DNA of 64,000 nucleotides, taken from positions 95,162-159,161 of the forward strand of contig JABSOW010000009.1 in NCBI GenBank assembly GCA_013215465.1. Reading direction: 5' to 3'. Both the position numbers and the translations under genes were made by a program. Each line of letters opens with the position of its first letter. Position 1 is the first letter of the stretch. This DNA comes from Colwellia sp. Its GTDB lineage: Bacteria > Pseudomonadota > Gammaproteobacteria > Enterobacterales > Alteromonadaceae. Shown piece after piece: positions 8,633-16,611 of this stretch. Below the pieces are notes generated by a model. It was not told where the DNA came from. It was given only the letters and a program-made list of their open reading frames with translations, and searched no databases.

Positions 8633-10120
8633 TTGGCTCTGGGTACGTTAATTTCTTTAGCACTCTATTTCATTGTTATGTTAGGAATAGGTTTTTATGC
8701 CTATAAAAAATCTACCAGTAATGTTTCTGGTTATATGCTCGGCGGTAGAAGCTTAAGTCCAAGTGTCGCGGCACTCTCTGCTGGGGCCTCAGATATGAGC
8801 GGTTGGATGTTAATGGGCTTGCCAGGGGCTATGTATATCTCAGGAATGAGTAGTTTATGGATAGCTATAGGTTTAGTGATTGGTGCATTTTTAAATTATC
8901 TAATTGTTGCTCCTCGCCTTAGAACCTATACTGAAGTGGCGAATGATTCTATCACTTTACCTGATTTCTTTGAAAACCGCTTTAATGATAAATCACGGAT
9001 GTTACGAATAGTTTCATCGGTAGTTATTATCGTGTTTTTTACGCTTTATACCTCAAGTGGACTTGTTGCGGGCGGTAAGCTATTTGAAAGTTCTTTTGGA
9101 CTAAACTATGAAGTGGGCTTGTATGTTACCGCCGGTGTTGTAGTGGCTTATACATTGTTTGGCGGGTTTTTAGCGGTTAGCTTAACTGATTTTGTACAGG
9201 GCTGTATTATGTTTATTGCTTTAGTATTAGTACCTTTGGTGACTATTAATGAAGTGGGGGGGCTAGGAGAAATGCAAACTAGTATTAGTCACATTGATCC
9301 TGCTCTGTTAGACATTTTTAGTGGTGTTAGTATGATAGGAATAATTTCCTCAATGGCTTGGGGCTTAGGATATTTTGGTCAGCCACATATTATTGTGCGA
9401 TTTATGGCAATTCGTCATGTAAAAGACATGCCAACAGCACGTCGGATAGGGATGAGTTGGATGATAGTGACAATTATAGGTGCTATGGCGACAGGGTTTG
9501 CAGGTATTGCTTATGTGGCTAAAACGGGATTAACACTTGATGATCCAGAAACTATTTTTATCGTCTTATCACAAATTCTTTTTAGTCCATTAGTTGCTGG
9601 TTTTCTACTGGCGGCAATATTAGCGGCAATTATGAGTACAATTTCTTCACAGCTATTAGTAACCTCAAGCTCGTTAACCGAAGATCTTTATAAAACCTTT
9701 TTACATAAAGATGCCAGTGATAAACAGCAAGTTTTAGTTGGCCGTATCTCGGTGGCTGTTGTGGCACTAGTTGCTATTTATTTAGCCTATGACCGTGATA
9801 GTTCAATTTTATCTTTAGTGAGTAATGCTTGGGCTGGCTTCGGCGCCGCATTTGGCCCGGTAATTATTGGCAGTTTATATTGGAAAAAAATGACCAGAAA
9901 TGGCGCATTATCAGGTATGATCACTGGCGCTGCAACGGTACTGCTGTGGATTTATGCCCCTATAAGCATCGACGGCGAATCATTAAGCTCAGTAATGTAT
10001 GAAATAGTCCCTGGCTTCATTTTATGCTCACTGGTTATTTATCTCGTTAGTACAATGTCTCCACAAAGTGATGCCGCCATTTTAACGAAACACGATGAAA
10101 TGTTAACTCATCATCATTAA
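8633..10120 (+). CDS. putP: Sodium/proline symporter
   Basis: PutP is an inner-membrane sodium:solute symporter (SSS family) that imports proline with Na+. The 495-aa protein has about 13 hydrophobic segments. The LGGRSLSPSVAALSAGASDM and SGWMLMGLPGAMY blocks carry the Na+ and proline site, and WGLGYFGQPHIIVRFMAIR is typical of PutP. The start is a TTG supported by the strong upstream site AAGGGGA six bases away; no in-frame ATG precedes the first transmembrane helix. putA is not adjacent. It may also serve osmoprotection, as is common in marine bacteria. Confidence 0.94.
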   Translation: MALGTLISLALYFIVMLGIGFYAYKKSTSNVSGYMLGGRSLSPSVAALSAGASDMSGWMLMGLPGAMYISGMSSLWIAIGLVIGAFLNYLIVAPRLRTYTEVANDSITLPDFFENRFNDKSRMLRIVSSVVIIVFFTLYTSSGLVAGGKLFESSFGLNYEVGLYVTAGVVVAYTLFGGFLAVSLTDFVQGCIMFIALVLVPLVTINEVGGLGEMQTSISHIDPALLDIFSGVSMIGIISSMAWGLGYFGQPHIIVRFMAIRHVKDMPTARRIGMSWMIVTIIGAMATGFAGIAYVAKTGLTLDDPETIFIVLSQILFSPLVAGFLLAAILAAIMSTISSQLLVTSSSLTEDLYKTFLHKDASDKQQVLVGRISVAVVALVAIYLAYDRDSSILSLVSNAWAGFGAAFGPVIIGSLYWKKMTRNGALSGMITGAATVLLWIYAPISIDGESLSSVMYEIVPGFILCSLVIYLVSTMSPQSDAAILTKHDEMLTHHH

Positions 10121-10161
10121 ATCATACGTGGTGAATAATAAATTTCGAAATAGGTAAAAAA

Positions 10162-11772
10162 ATGAAATTTTTGAATACATATATTAACTTAGGTGAGCAA
10201 TTTTTTCAGCGAACGTTACCGCAAAAAGTTGCTTCACCGACACTCTTATTATGGAATAAAGCGTTAGCTGATAATCTACTCATATCTGAAAATTTACAGA
10301 AAAATCATAGTTTGTTAGCTCAATATTTTTCGGGTAACCAACTATTAAATGGCGCTGAATCAATCGCGCTAGCTTATTCAGGCCATCAATTTGGCCACTT
10401 TAACCCGCAATTAGGTGATGGTCGAGCTCATTTACTTGGTGAAGTATTAGATAATGATAATATACGCCGAGATATTCAATTAAAAGGCTCAGGACAAACG
10501 GGATTTTCAAGGCGAGGTGATGGTAAATGCGCTTTGGCGCCAGCATTGAGAGAATACATCATGAGTGAAGCCTTATTCGCACTTGGGGTACCTACTTCTC
10601 GTTGTTTATCAGTAGTTGCCACTGGAGAAATAGTTAATAGAGGCTTAGTCAAAGCAGGCGCTGTTGTTACCCGAGTTGCCGCTAGTCATATTCGAGTTGG
10701 AACTTTTCAATATTTTGCTGCGAGAGGTGATACAGCTTCATTACGACTATTGGTTGATTACAGCATAAAGCGTCACTTCCCTGAAATAGATACGGATGAA
10801 AAAGGACAGAATATTTCGTTATCGTTTGAGCAACGTATAATAGCATTTTTAGCGAGTGCCATTACTAAACAAATCACCTTAGTGGTTGAATGGTTACGCA
10901 TTGGTTTTATTCATGGGGTTATGAACACTGACAACACCGCTATTTGCGGTGAAACGCTCGATTTTGGCCCTTGTGCTATGTTAGGGGAATACAATCAAAG
11001 TAAGGTGTTTAGCTCTATTGATGAATATGGTCGCTATGCGTTTGGTAATCAAGGAAAAATAGCGCAGTGGAATATGGCTCGTTTAGCTGATTGTTTAATA
11101 CCGTTATTGATAGAAGATGGTGACAAAGAACTGACAGAAGAGGAGCAAGAGCAGCAAGCATTAACGAAAGTCGAAACACTTATTCATCAATACACGGATA
11201 AGTTTGAGACAGCGTATTTTACTATGTACGGCAACAAGCTTGGTATGAAGGATACTGCCTTGAACAATAAACCCTTGATCACTGATTTGTTAACTAAAAT
11301 GCAAACGCAAAAACTAGACTATACCCAAACTTTTTTACAGCTGACACAATCCTTAACGGATGGTGCAAAAGCGCAAAAACTTGCAAGTAAACTGGGTGAT
11401 TGGTATCAAACTTGGTTAGTAGCACTGGACCAAGAAAAGCCTAAGCAAGAAAACTCTCAGCAAGATAGCTCTCAGCAAAAAATATCCGAGAAAAATAGCT
11501 ACCAACAAGCGCAAAGCTTAATGAGAAAAAATAACCCTGTCGTTATCCCTAGAAATCATCATATTGAGGTAATACTTGAGTCTTGTGAAAATGCTATTGC
11601 TAATGATTTAAATGGTGGTATCACTCACTCAAAAAAAGAAGTGATTAATGATACTGTTAGTGAGCTACTTGAGGTGTTGCTTTCACCTTATCAAGAAACA
11701 GAAATGACCAAAAAGTATCAAGATATACCAGAGGATGGAGATAGATATTATCAGACTTTTTGTGGTACTTAG
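10162..11772 (+). CDS. selO: Protein adenylyltransferase SelO (YdiU/UPF0061)
   Basis: SelO is a pseudokinase-fold enzyme that transfers AMP from ATP to Ser/Thr/Tyr of target proteins and takes part in redox stress responses. The 536-aa protein shows the family blocks SGHQFGHFNPQLGDGRAHLL, LKGSGQTGFSRRGDGKCAL and GFIHGVMNTDNTAI. It ends in the conserved YQTFCGT, where the penultimate-region Cys takes the place of selenocysteine in eukaryotic homologues. A Gln/Ser-rich insert near residues 425-455 is not typical and may be a flexible linker. It has an AGG ribosome site and its own ATG, 41 bp behind putP. Confidence 0.95.
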   Translation: MKFLNTYINLGEQFFQRTLPQKVASPTLLLWNKALADNLLISENLQKNHSLLAQYFSGNQLLNGAESIALAYSGHQFGHFNPQLGDGRAHLLGEVLDNDNIRRDIQLKGSGQTGFSRRGDGKCALAPALREYIMSEALFALGVPTSRCLSVVATGEIVNRGLVKAGAVVTRVAASHIRVGTFQYFAARGDTASLRLLVDYSIKRHFPEIDTDEKGQNISLSFEQRIIAFLASAITKQITLVVEWLRIGFIHGVMNTDNTAICGETLDFGPCAMLGEYNQSKVFSSIDEYGRYAFGNQGKIAQWNMARLADCLIPLLIEDGDKELTEEEQEQQALTKVETLIHQYTDKFETAYFTMYGNKLGMKDTALNNKPLITDLLTKMQTQKLDYTQTFLQLTQSLTDGAKAQKLASKLGDWYQTWLVALDQEKPKQENSQQDSSQQKISEKNSYQQAQSLMRKNNPVVIPRNHHIEVILESCENAIANDLNGGITHSKKEVINDTVSELLEVLLSPYQETEMTKKYQDIPEDGDRYYQTFCGT

Positions 11773-11844
11773 TGTTAATTTTTTGTTTAACTTATGTTAA
11801 ATATATGTTTTTTGTCACACTTGTAAAAATTATTAACTTTATTG

Positions 11845-11876
11845 TTGACTTAGTACATAGGTACGGAGTTTATTAT
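11845..11876 (+). promoter_or_regulatory. MerR-type promoter/operator with over-long spacer
   Basis: -35 TTGACT (11845-11850) and -10 TATTAT (11871-11876) are separated by 20 bp, the over-long spacing diagnostic of MerR-family-controlled promoters. The spacer holds a dyad centred on GTACATAGGTAC, close to the mercury operator GTACATGAGTAC. It is on the same strand as the merR-like gene that follows at 11946, so autoregulation is likely. Confidence 0.7.
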
Positions 11877-11945
11877 AGACAGGTAATTTGTCTTTATTTC
11901 AAAAGTATTAGCTACATTATATGCTAAGTAGTGTGAGGGAGAGGT

Positions 11946-12335
11946 ATGGGCAAAACAATGACAATTGGCAAATTAGCCAGTGCAGTTGGGATCAGTGTTG
12001 AAACTATCAGATTTTATCAACGTCAAGGACTAGTTACTCAACCAAAAAAACCATTAAATGGCTTTAGGCAGTATCACTTTGACACGATAGAACGACTTAA
12101 ATTTATTATTAATGCCAAAAGCTTAGGTTTTACATTAAATGAAATTAGTACGCTTGATAACTTATCTTCCGGATGTAAGTTATTTCATGATTTAGCTAAC
12201 ACTAAGTTAGAAAGTATTAAAAATGAAATATCACACTTACACAATATAGAACAAAATATTAAGGTTTTAATTGATAGCTGCAGTTCCGATTGTAAAGCTG
12301 ATGATTGCTCAATTGCGGAAAAAATGTATAGCTAA
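11946..12335 (+). CDS. MerR-family regulator, mercury type
   Basis: The protein is a 129-aa activator/repressor with an N-terminal winged helix (TIGKLASAVGISVETIRFYQ) and a dimerisation coiled coil. Four cysteines are present: 77, 112, 116 and 121. The spacings 77-112 (35) and 112-121 (9) equal those of the Hg(II)-binding cysteines 82, 117 and 126 of classical MerR, which argues for a thiophilic-metal sensor. The GAGGGAGAG ribosome site precedes ATG 11946; Met5 could be an internal alternative. No merT, merP or merA follows; the next gene is a diguanylate cyclase. The sensor identity is inferred from cysteine spacing and operator. Confidence 0.85.
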   Translation: MGKTMTIGKLASAVGISVETIRFYQRQGLVTQPKKPLNGFRQYHFDTIERLKFIINAKSLGFTLNEISTLDNLSSGCKLFHDLANTKLESIKNEISHLHNIEQNIKVLIDSCSSDCKADDCSIAEKMYS

Positions 12336-12419
12336 GCGCTTATCCACGTAATTAAATTTTCTATAGCACGCGTATAAATCCAACGGGATGCATTGCCGTT
12401 ATACTAAAGAAGAATTTAT

Positions 12420-13361
12420 ATGATAACAATAGAAAAAGATAAACTAGAGGCCGGTTTAGAGTTATCTCAGCTGGTCTTAAATCATATGGGTGCTTATGTT
12501 TCAGTTAAAGATAGAGATAAAAAGTATCTTTACGCCAATCAAAAATTAACCGCTCTTTTCAAAGGGAATTTTGATTCAATACTTGGTTTAACTGATAGTG
12601 AACTTTTTGACTTTTCCATATATTCTGATGTGATAGATAGTGATGAACGGGTATTAAATTTTGGTGATAATATTGAAAAAAAAGAAATCAATATAATCAA
12701 GTTTACCGATGAAAAGAAAATTTACTTGTCATCAAAACAGCCTATTTATAACAATCAACAGGAAATTGTCGGTGTTCTTTGTGTTTCAACCGATATTACT
12801 GAAAGTCACTATTTACAAGAAAAGCTAGAAATTGAAGCGACCACAGATCCATTGACGGGGTTATTTAACCGTCGCCTTTTTTTTAAATTAGCCGATCAGT
12901 TTCTATCTGAATCTATCCGTCATAATAAATATTTGTCTTTAATTATGTTAGATATTGATTTATTTAAAGACATAAATGATAAGTATGGACACCTTATTGG
13001 TGACCAAATTATTCAATTTGTTGCTGCTAAAGCTAAAAGCTTACTTCGAAAAGAGGATATAATAGCGAGAGTTGGCGGTGAAGAATATGTCGTGTTACTT
13101 CCTAATACTCATAGTAAAGTGGCACAGTTAATTGCTGAAAAAATAAGAATATCGATAGATTCTTCCTATATTACTGGAGATTGGCTTGGGGGAATTCAGC
13201 CAAAAATAAGTTTAGGGGTTTCTACCTACACTGAAGGTGATAGTGAGTTCTATGAAATTTATTCTCGCTCTGATAAGGCGCTCTACCAAGCTAAGTCTAC
13301 TGGGCGAAATAAAATTTGTATGCATGAAAAAATGAATGATGCTGCAAGTCACTCAGTATAA
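12420..13361 (+). CDS. PAS-GGDEF diguanylate cyclase
   Basis: This 313-aa soluble protein has an N-terminal PAS domain (about residues 12-125, with a PAC-like end QEIVGVLCVSTDITE) and a C-terminal GGDEF domain (about 138-305). The active-site signature is present as GGEEY, a functional variant, after DIDLFKDINDKYGHLIGD. It should make cyclic di-GMP in response to a PAS-bound ligand. No RxxD inhibitory site is evident just before the signature. It lies 84 bp behind the MerR-like gene; co-transcription is possible but unproven. Confidence 0.93.
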   Translation: MITIEKDKLEAGLELSQLVLNHMGAYVSVKDRDKKYLYANQKLTALFKGNFDSILGLTDSELFDFSIYSDVIDSDERVLNFGDNIEKKEINIIKFTDEKKIYLSSKQPIYNNQQEIVGVLCVSTDITESHYLQEKLEIEATTDPLTGLFNRRLFFKLADQFLSESIRHNKYLSLIMLDIDLFKDINDKYGHLIGDQIIQFVAAKAKSLLRKEDIIARVGGEEYVVLLPNTHSKVAQLIAEKIRISIDSSYITGDWLGGIQPKISLGVSTYTEGDSEFYEIYSRSDKALYQAKSTGRNKICMHEKMNDAASHSV

Positions 13362-13374
13362 TTTTTATTTTGTT

Positions 13375-13420
13375 CCTCTTTATATTTCTATATTTGATTG
13401 AATATAGAAATATAAAGAGG
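13375..13420. terminator. Perfect 20-bp hairpin between convergent genes
   Basis: Arms 13375-13394 and 13401-13420 (outer CCTCTTTATA / TATAAAGAGG) are exactly complementary over 20 bp with the 6-nt loop TGATTG. It sits between the converging diguanylate cyclase and sigma-operon ends, which suits a bidirectional terminator. No T-tract follows on either strand, so it might instead be a repeat or an mRNA-stabilising hairpin. Confidence 0.5.
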
Positions 13421-13509
13421 AGGAATATAATATAGCTTACTTATATCCATTGAATTAATAGATAAAGTTTAGGCCATTTAAAAAGATCACTTAGTTAGTT
13501 TGATTAGCA

Positions 13510-14283
13510 TTATATCGACCAAGTAATATTGTCGTTAATTGCACGTTGCCACACCGCTAATGATTCATTTTTATCAGCAACAACTAAAATGTTAGCATCT
13601 TTGAAACCAAGCGATTCACCTTGTAGCTTATTATCACTGAATTTATGAGTGAAGGTTAAATGCTCTTTCTTTGGCACAACAAATACTGTCACCGTATCGG
13701 TTATTCCTTGGAAAACTAGATGTAAGCTTTTCATGCCATCAAAGCGACAATAATCTGCCGATAACAATTCTCCTAGTGAGCCAGTAAAGCTGCCATTAAA
13801 GGTAGCCATTTTTTTATTTAACGACGTTAAACTTACTCGGTTGCTATCATCATTATAAAAACCGTTTTGCTCATGATATACATGGGCTAATGCATAATCA
13901 CCTAAATTGGTATAACTACTTGAAAATTGAATGTAATTAACCACTAACCCGGCAACGATAGCGACAGAAGCTGCTAATGCTAAATGTAGCCTAGATTTAC
14001 GTTTTTCTTGTTGATGGCTAGCTAATGTTTGACGTAATAATAGTTTGTTACATAGATCATCAGGAACCGGAATACTCATGGCTTGCTTTAATTTTTGATC
14101 AAATAAGCAAAGTTCATGGGCAAACTGTTTTTTAGCGGGATCTGCATTTTGTGCCGCGATAATATCATCACTTTGGCTCGTTGGCTCAGCGTATATGCTA
14201 CGTCTATATTGTAAGTCATCCATTTTGTTTGTAGGGTTATCCGTTTTAGGCATATCGCTATCACTCGTGTGATTATCATTCAT
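13510..14283 (-). CDS. DUF3379 protein, probable anti-sigma factor
   Basis: This is a 257-aa single-pass membrane protein. A cytoplasmic N-terminal part (about residues 1-100, with ELCLFDQKLKQAMSIPVPDDLCNKLLLRQ) is followed by one transmembrane helix near residues 102-122 and a periplasmic domain. This is the DUF3379 layout found beside ECF sigma factors in Alteromonadales. The gene overlaps the end of the sigma gene by 8 bp and has GAGG before its ATG. Translational coupling and topology support an anti-sigma role, which is inference. It is the last gene of the moxR/bat operon. Confidence 0.75.
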   Translation of the reverse strand: MNDNHTSDSDMPKTDNPTNKMDDLQYRRSIYAEPTSQSDDIIAAQNADPAKKQFAHELCLFDQKLKQAMSIPVPDDLCNKLLLRQTLASHQQEKRKSRLHLALAASVAIVAGLVVNYIQFSSSYTNLGDYALAHVYHEQNGFYNDDSNRVSLTSLNKKMATFNGSFTGSLGELLSADYCRFDGMKSLHLVFQGITDTVTVFVVPKKEHLTFTHKFSDNKLQGESLGFKDANILVVADKNESLAVWQRAINDNITWSI

Positions 14284-14863
14284 GGAGAAGCCTCATTTTT
14301 TTTGGCTCTTTTTCTAAAGCATCTTTTAACTGGTTACGGGCTCTAAATAAACGTGTCATTACCGTGTTTTTATTTAAATTTAACATGCTAGCGATATCTT
14401 CACCGCTGTAGCCACCCAGTACTTGTAATACCAATGGTTCAGAATATTCAGGCGGTAATTGCGCTATTTTGTCTCTTAACCATTGATTTTCTATTACTTG
14501 CTCGGTAGTAGTAGATTGGGTATCCATAATACTGGCTTCTTCGTATTCACTCATATCAAAACGCTTACGTTCAAAACGCCTGGCATTTTCCCGTCTTAAA
14601 ATGGTAATTAACCATGACTTCGCTGCTTTTTCATCTTTTAATGAATCAAGTGCGCGCCATGCCCTTAAAAATGTTTCCTGCACTAAGTCTTCAGCTACCT
14701 GCTTGTCATGCGTTAACCAATAGGCATATCGGTATAAATCGCCGTGCAGAGCCTTTACTAGTGCTTCGTATCTAACTTGTTTTGTCGCCATACTGTTACT
14801 GTTTTTAGAGGGTTCAGTATTTAAGACCTGAGTAGGTATTTTTTTATTTCCAAATATTTTCAT
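14276..14863 (-). CDS. ECF-type RNA polymerase sigma factor
   Basis: The 195-aa sigma-70 family protein has region 2 (LYRYAYWLTHDKQVAEDLVQETFLRAW, about residues 44-70) and region 4 (LPPEYSEPLVLQVLGGYSGEDIASML followed by NKNTVMTRLFRARNQL). It follows batD by 9 bp and overlaps the DUF3379 gene by 8 bp, so it belongs to the same operon. It probably responds to an envelope signal through the DUF3379 partner. The start is uncertain: ATG 14863 lacks a good ribosome site, and Met25 (14791) is an alternative that begins directly at region 2. Confidence 0.9.
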   Translation of the reverse strand: MKIFGNKKIPTQVLNTEPSKNSNSMATKQVRYEALVKALHGDLYRYAYWLTHDKQVAEDLVQETFLRAWRALDSLKDEKAAKSWLITILRRENARRFERKRFDMSEYEEASIMDTQSTTTEQVIENQWLRDKIAQLPPEYSEPLVLQVLGGYSGEDIASMLNLNKNTVMTRLFRARNQLKDALEKEPKKMRLLHE

Positions 14864-14872
14864 TTTTTGGAC

Positions 14873-16609
14873 TTAGTTTGGGTTTAGGGTAAATTTGTTA
14901 CTGGTATTTTCCTCAATACCAGCTGCATTGATCTGTTGAATGGCTGTTAATAAGTCTTCTCCAACCCATGATCCTTCAAGAGCTTCTTTACCATATAAGT
15001 GTTGTTGAACATTATTAATAGCACAAGTAAGTGCTTCATTATTTAATTTCACTAGTGCTGTAGTCAAAGTGGTTATTTCATCATTATCTTGATGGCTACT
15101 TAAGTTATTTAACCAAGGCAAAATTAAACTTAAGACTTGTTCGGCATTATTTTTTTTACAAGCAGCCATTAAAGCTAGGTAATTATTATTTACTTTTGCG
15201 GGCTTGGTGTTACTCGTATTAAGCGAGTTATTTCGTTTTAAGTAAATTACATGACCAGCCCATGCGATTGCGGTTAATAGCCATAAAGCTAAAAATAGCC
15301 ATTGTAGGTCGCTAGCTTTCTCAATGATAATTGGCGGTGTTACTATAGAAGTGGTCGTGTTGTTTAATAAACTATCCTGCGATAAAGTGTTTGCTGTCGT
15401 TGAATTTTTTACGTTAGCAGGTTGGGGGAGATCAGCATTAGGATGCACTGTAATCGTTTGCATAGGCAATACCGCTTGCTGATATTTGTTGGTTACTGTA
15501 TTCCACCAAGCAATGGTGATTTTCGGTAAAATATACTCTCCGGCATGACTAGCAACAAGGGCAAAACTTTGTCTTTTTTGACTAATTAATCGCTCTTTGG
15601 TTAGGCTTGAATGTAACTCTGCTTGATCTGGATATATTTTTAAACCAACAGGTGCATTCATTATTATTTTAGGTAACTGTGCTTTACCAAGCCCTGCGGC
15701 GGTTAATGTGATAGTACGGGTAATTGGCTCGCCGACTTTAAACTCATGCTTACCTTGTGAAGAGACAGGTTGCCATTCTTGGTGTAAAGCTAATAGCTCA
15801 CTAGGCAACCAACTGTTATTGGCATCAATGGGGTAATTATCTGGAATTGGTCGTACCGTTAGGGGAAGTTTGTCTCCTGAAATATTTACTGGCTTAGTTT
15901 CGCCAAAGCTTAAAAAACCAGAGCGGCGTCTAGATTGCACCATAATATCACCGGCAAACATTGGCGTATCAAGGGTGAACTTGCCACTTTGCTCTGGTGT
16001 AATAGCGTAAGTTCGTTCAATGATGCGATAACGTTTGCCATTAACAATTCCGTCGTTTTCTATATCTTTACCTATTTGTTCAATAGTTGCATTGGTTAAG
16101 CTAGGCTCGGTTAAACTACCACGTTGTAGTTGTACACCAATATGTAGTTTTACCGTTAAAGTAAGTAATTGTTGTACATAAACATCATTCGCTGATAATT
16201 CTGCCGTGATAAAAATATCTTGCTGTGGTGTCGAGTTGGCACTACCTTGTTCGATGACTTGTACCTTGATAGCCTGCGAATGATGACCATCAATAGTTAA
16301 CGCGGGAATAATTAACTTACCAGTATGTCTTGGCATCAACACTATTTGCCAGCGCGTTGTTCTAGTGGTGTTAAAGTTAACCATATCTGTTTGTGAACTA
16401 ACTTCGGTGCGCGCCAGGATAAAATCTTTTAATAAAGGCGTAGTGTCTAAACTATCACGTTCAACACTGTCATCAGCAATAACAGTTAAGACAATCGATT
16501 CATTACTCATCACCGGGTTAGCATCAATGCTGGCAGTCACTTTTGTCAGAGCTAAGCTTGTTTGGCTAACGGCTAAAAGAGCCAGTAGCATTAGTAATTT
16601 AAAGTTCAT
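14873..16609 (-). CDS. BatD-like oxygen-tolerance protein
   Basis: This is a large exported/membrane protein of the BatD type. It has an N-terminal signal peptide (MNFKLLMLLALLAVSQTSLA), Ig-like beta domains with the hallmark ITRTITLTAAGL in the middle, and one transmembrane segment near residue 440 (LQWLFLALWLLTAIAWAGHV). A cytoplasmic C-terminal tail follows. The frame also opens at a GTG at 16618, but ATG 16609, two bases after the stop of the upstream VWA-TPR gene, is the better start. In Bat operons this protein is thought to work with BatA/B in envelope or metalloprotein maintenance. It is 578 aa from that start. Confidence 0.85.
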   Translation of the reverse strand: MNFKLLMLLALLAVSQTSLALTKVTASIDANPVMSNESIVLTVIADDSVERDSLDTTPLLKDFILARTEVSSQTDMVNFNTTRTTRWQIVLMPRHTGKLIIPALTIDGHHSQAIKVQVIEQGSANSTPQQDIFITAELSANDVYVQQLLTLTVKLHIGVQLQRGSLTEPSLTNATIEQIGKDIENDGIVNGKRYRIIERTYAITPEQSGKFTLDTPMFAGDIMVQSRRRSGFLSFGETKPVNISGDKLPLTVRPIPDNYPIDANNSWLPSELLALHQEWQPVSSQGKHEFKVGEPITRTITLTAAGLGKAQLPKIIMNAPVGLKIYPDQAELHSSLTKERLISQKRQSFALVASHAGEYILPKITIAWWNTVTNKYQQAVLPMQTITVHPNADLPQPANVKNSTTANTLSQDSLLNNTTTSIVTPPIIIEKASDLQWLFLALWLLTAIAWAGHVIYLKRNNSLNTSNTKPAKVNNNYLALMAACKKNNAEQVLSLILPWLNNLSSHQDNDEITTLTTALVKLNNEALTCAINNVQQHLYGKEALEGSWVGEDLLTAIQQINAAGIEENTSNKFTLNPN

Positions 16610-16611
16610 AT

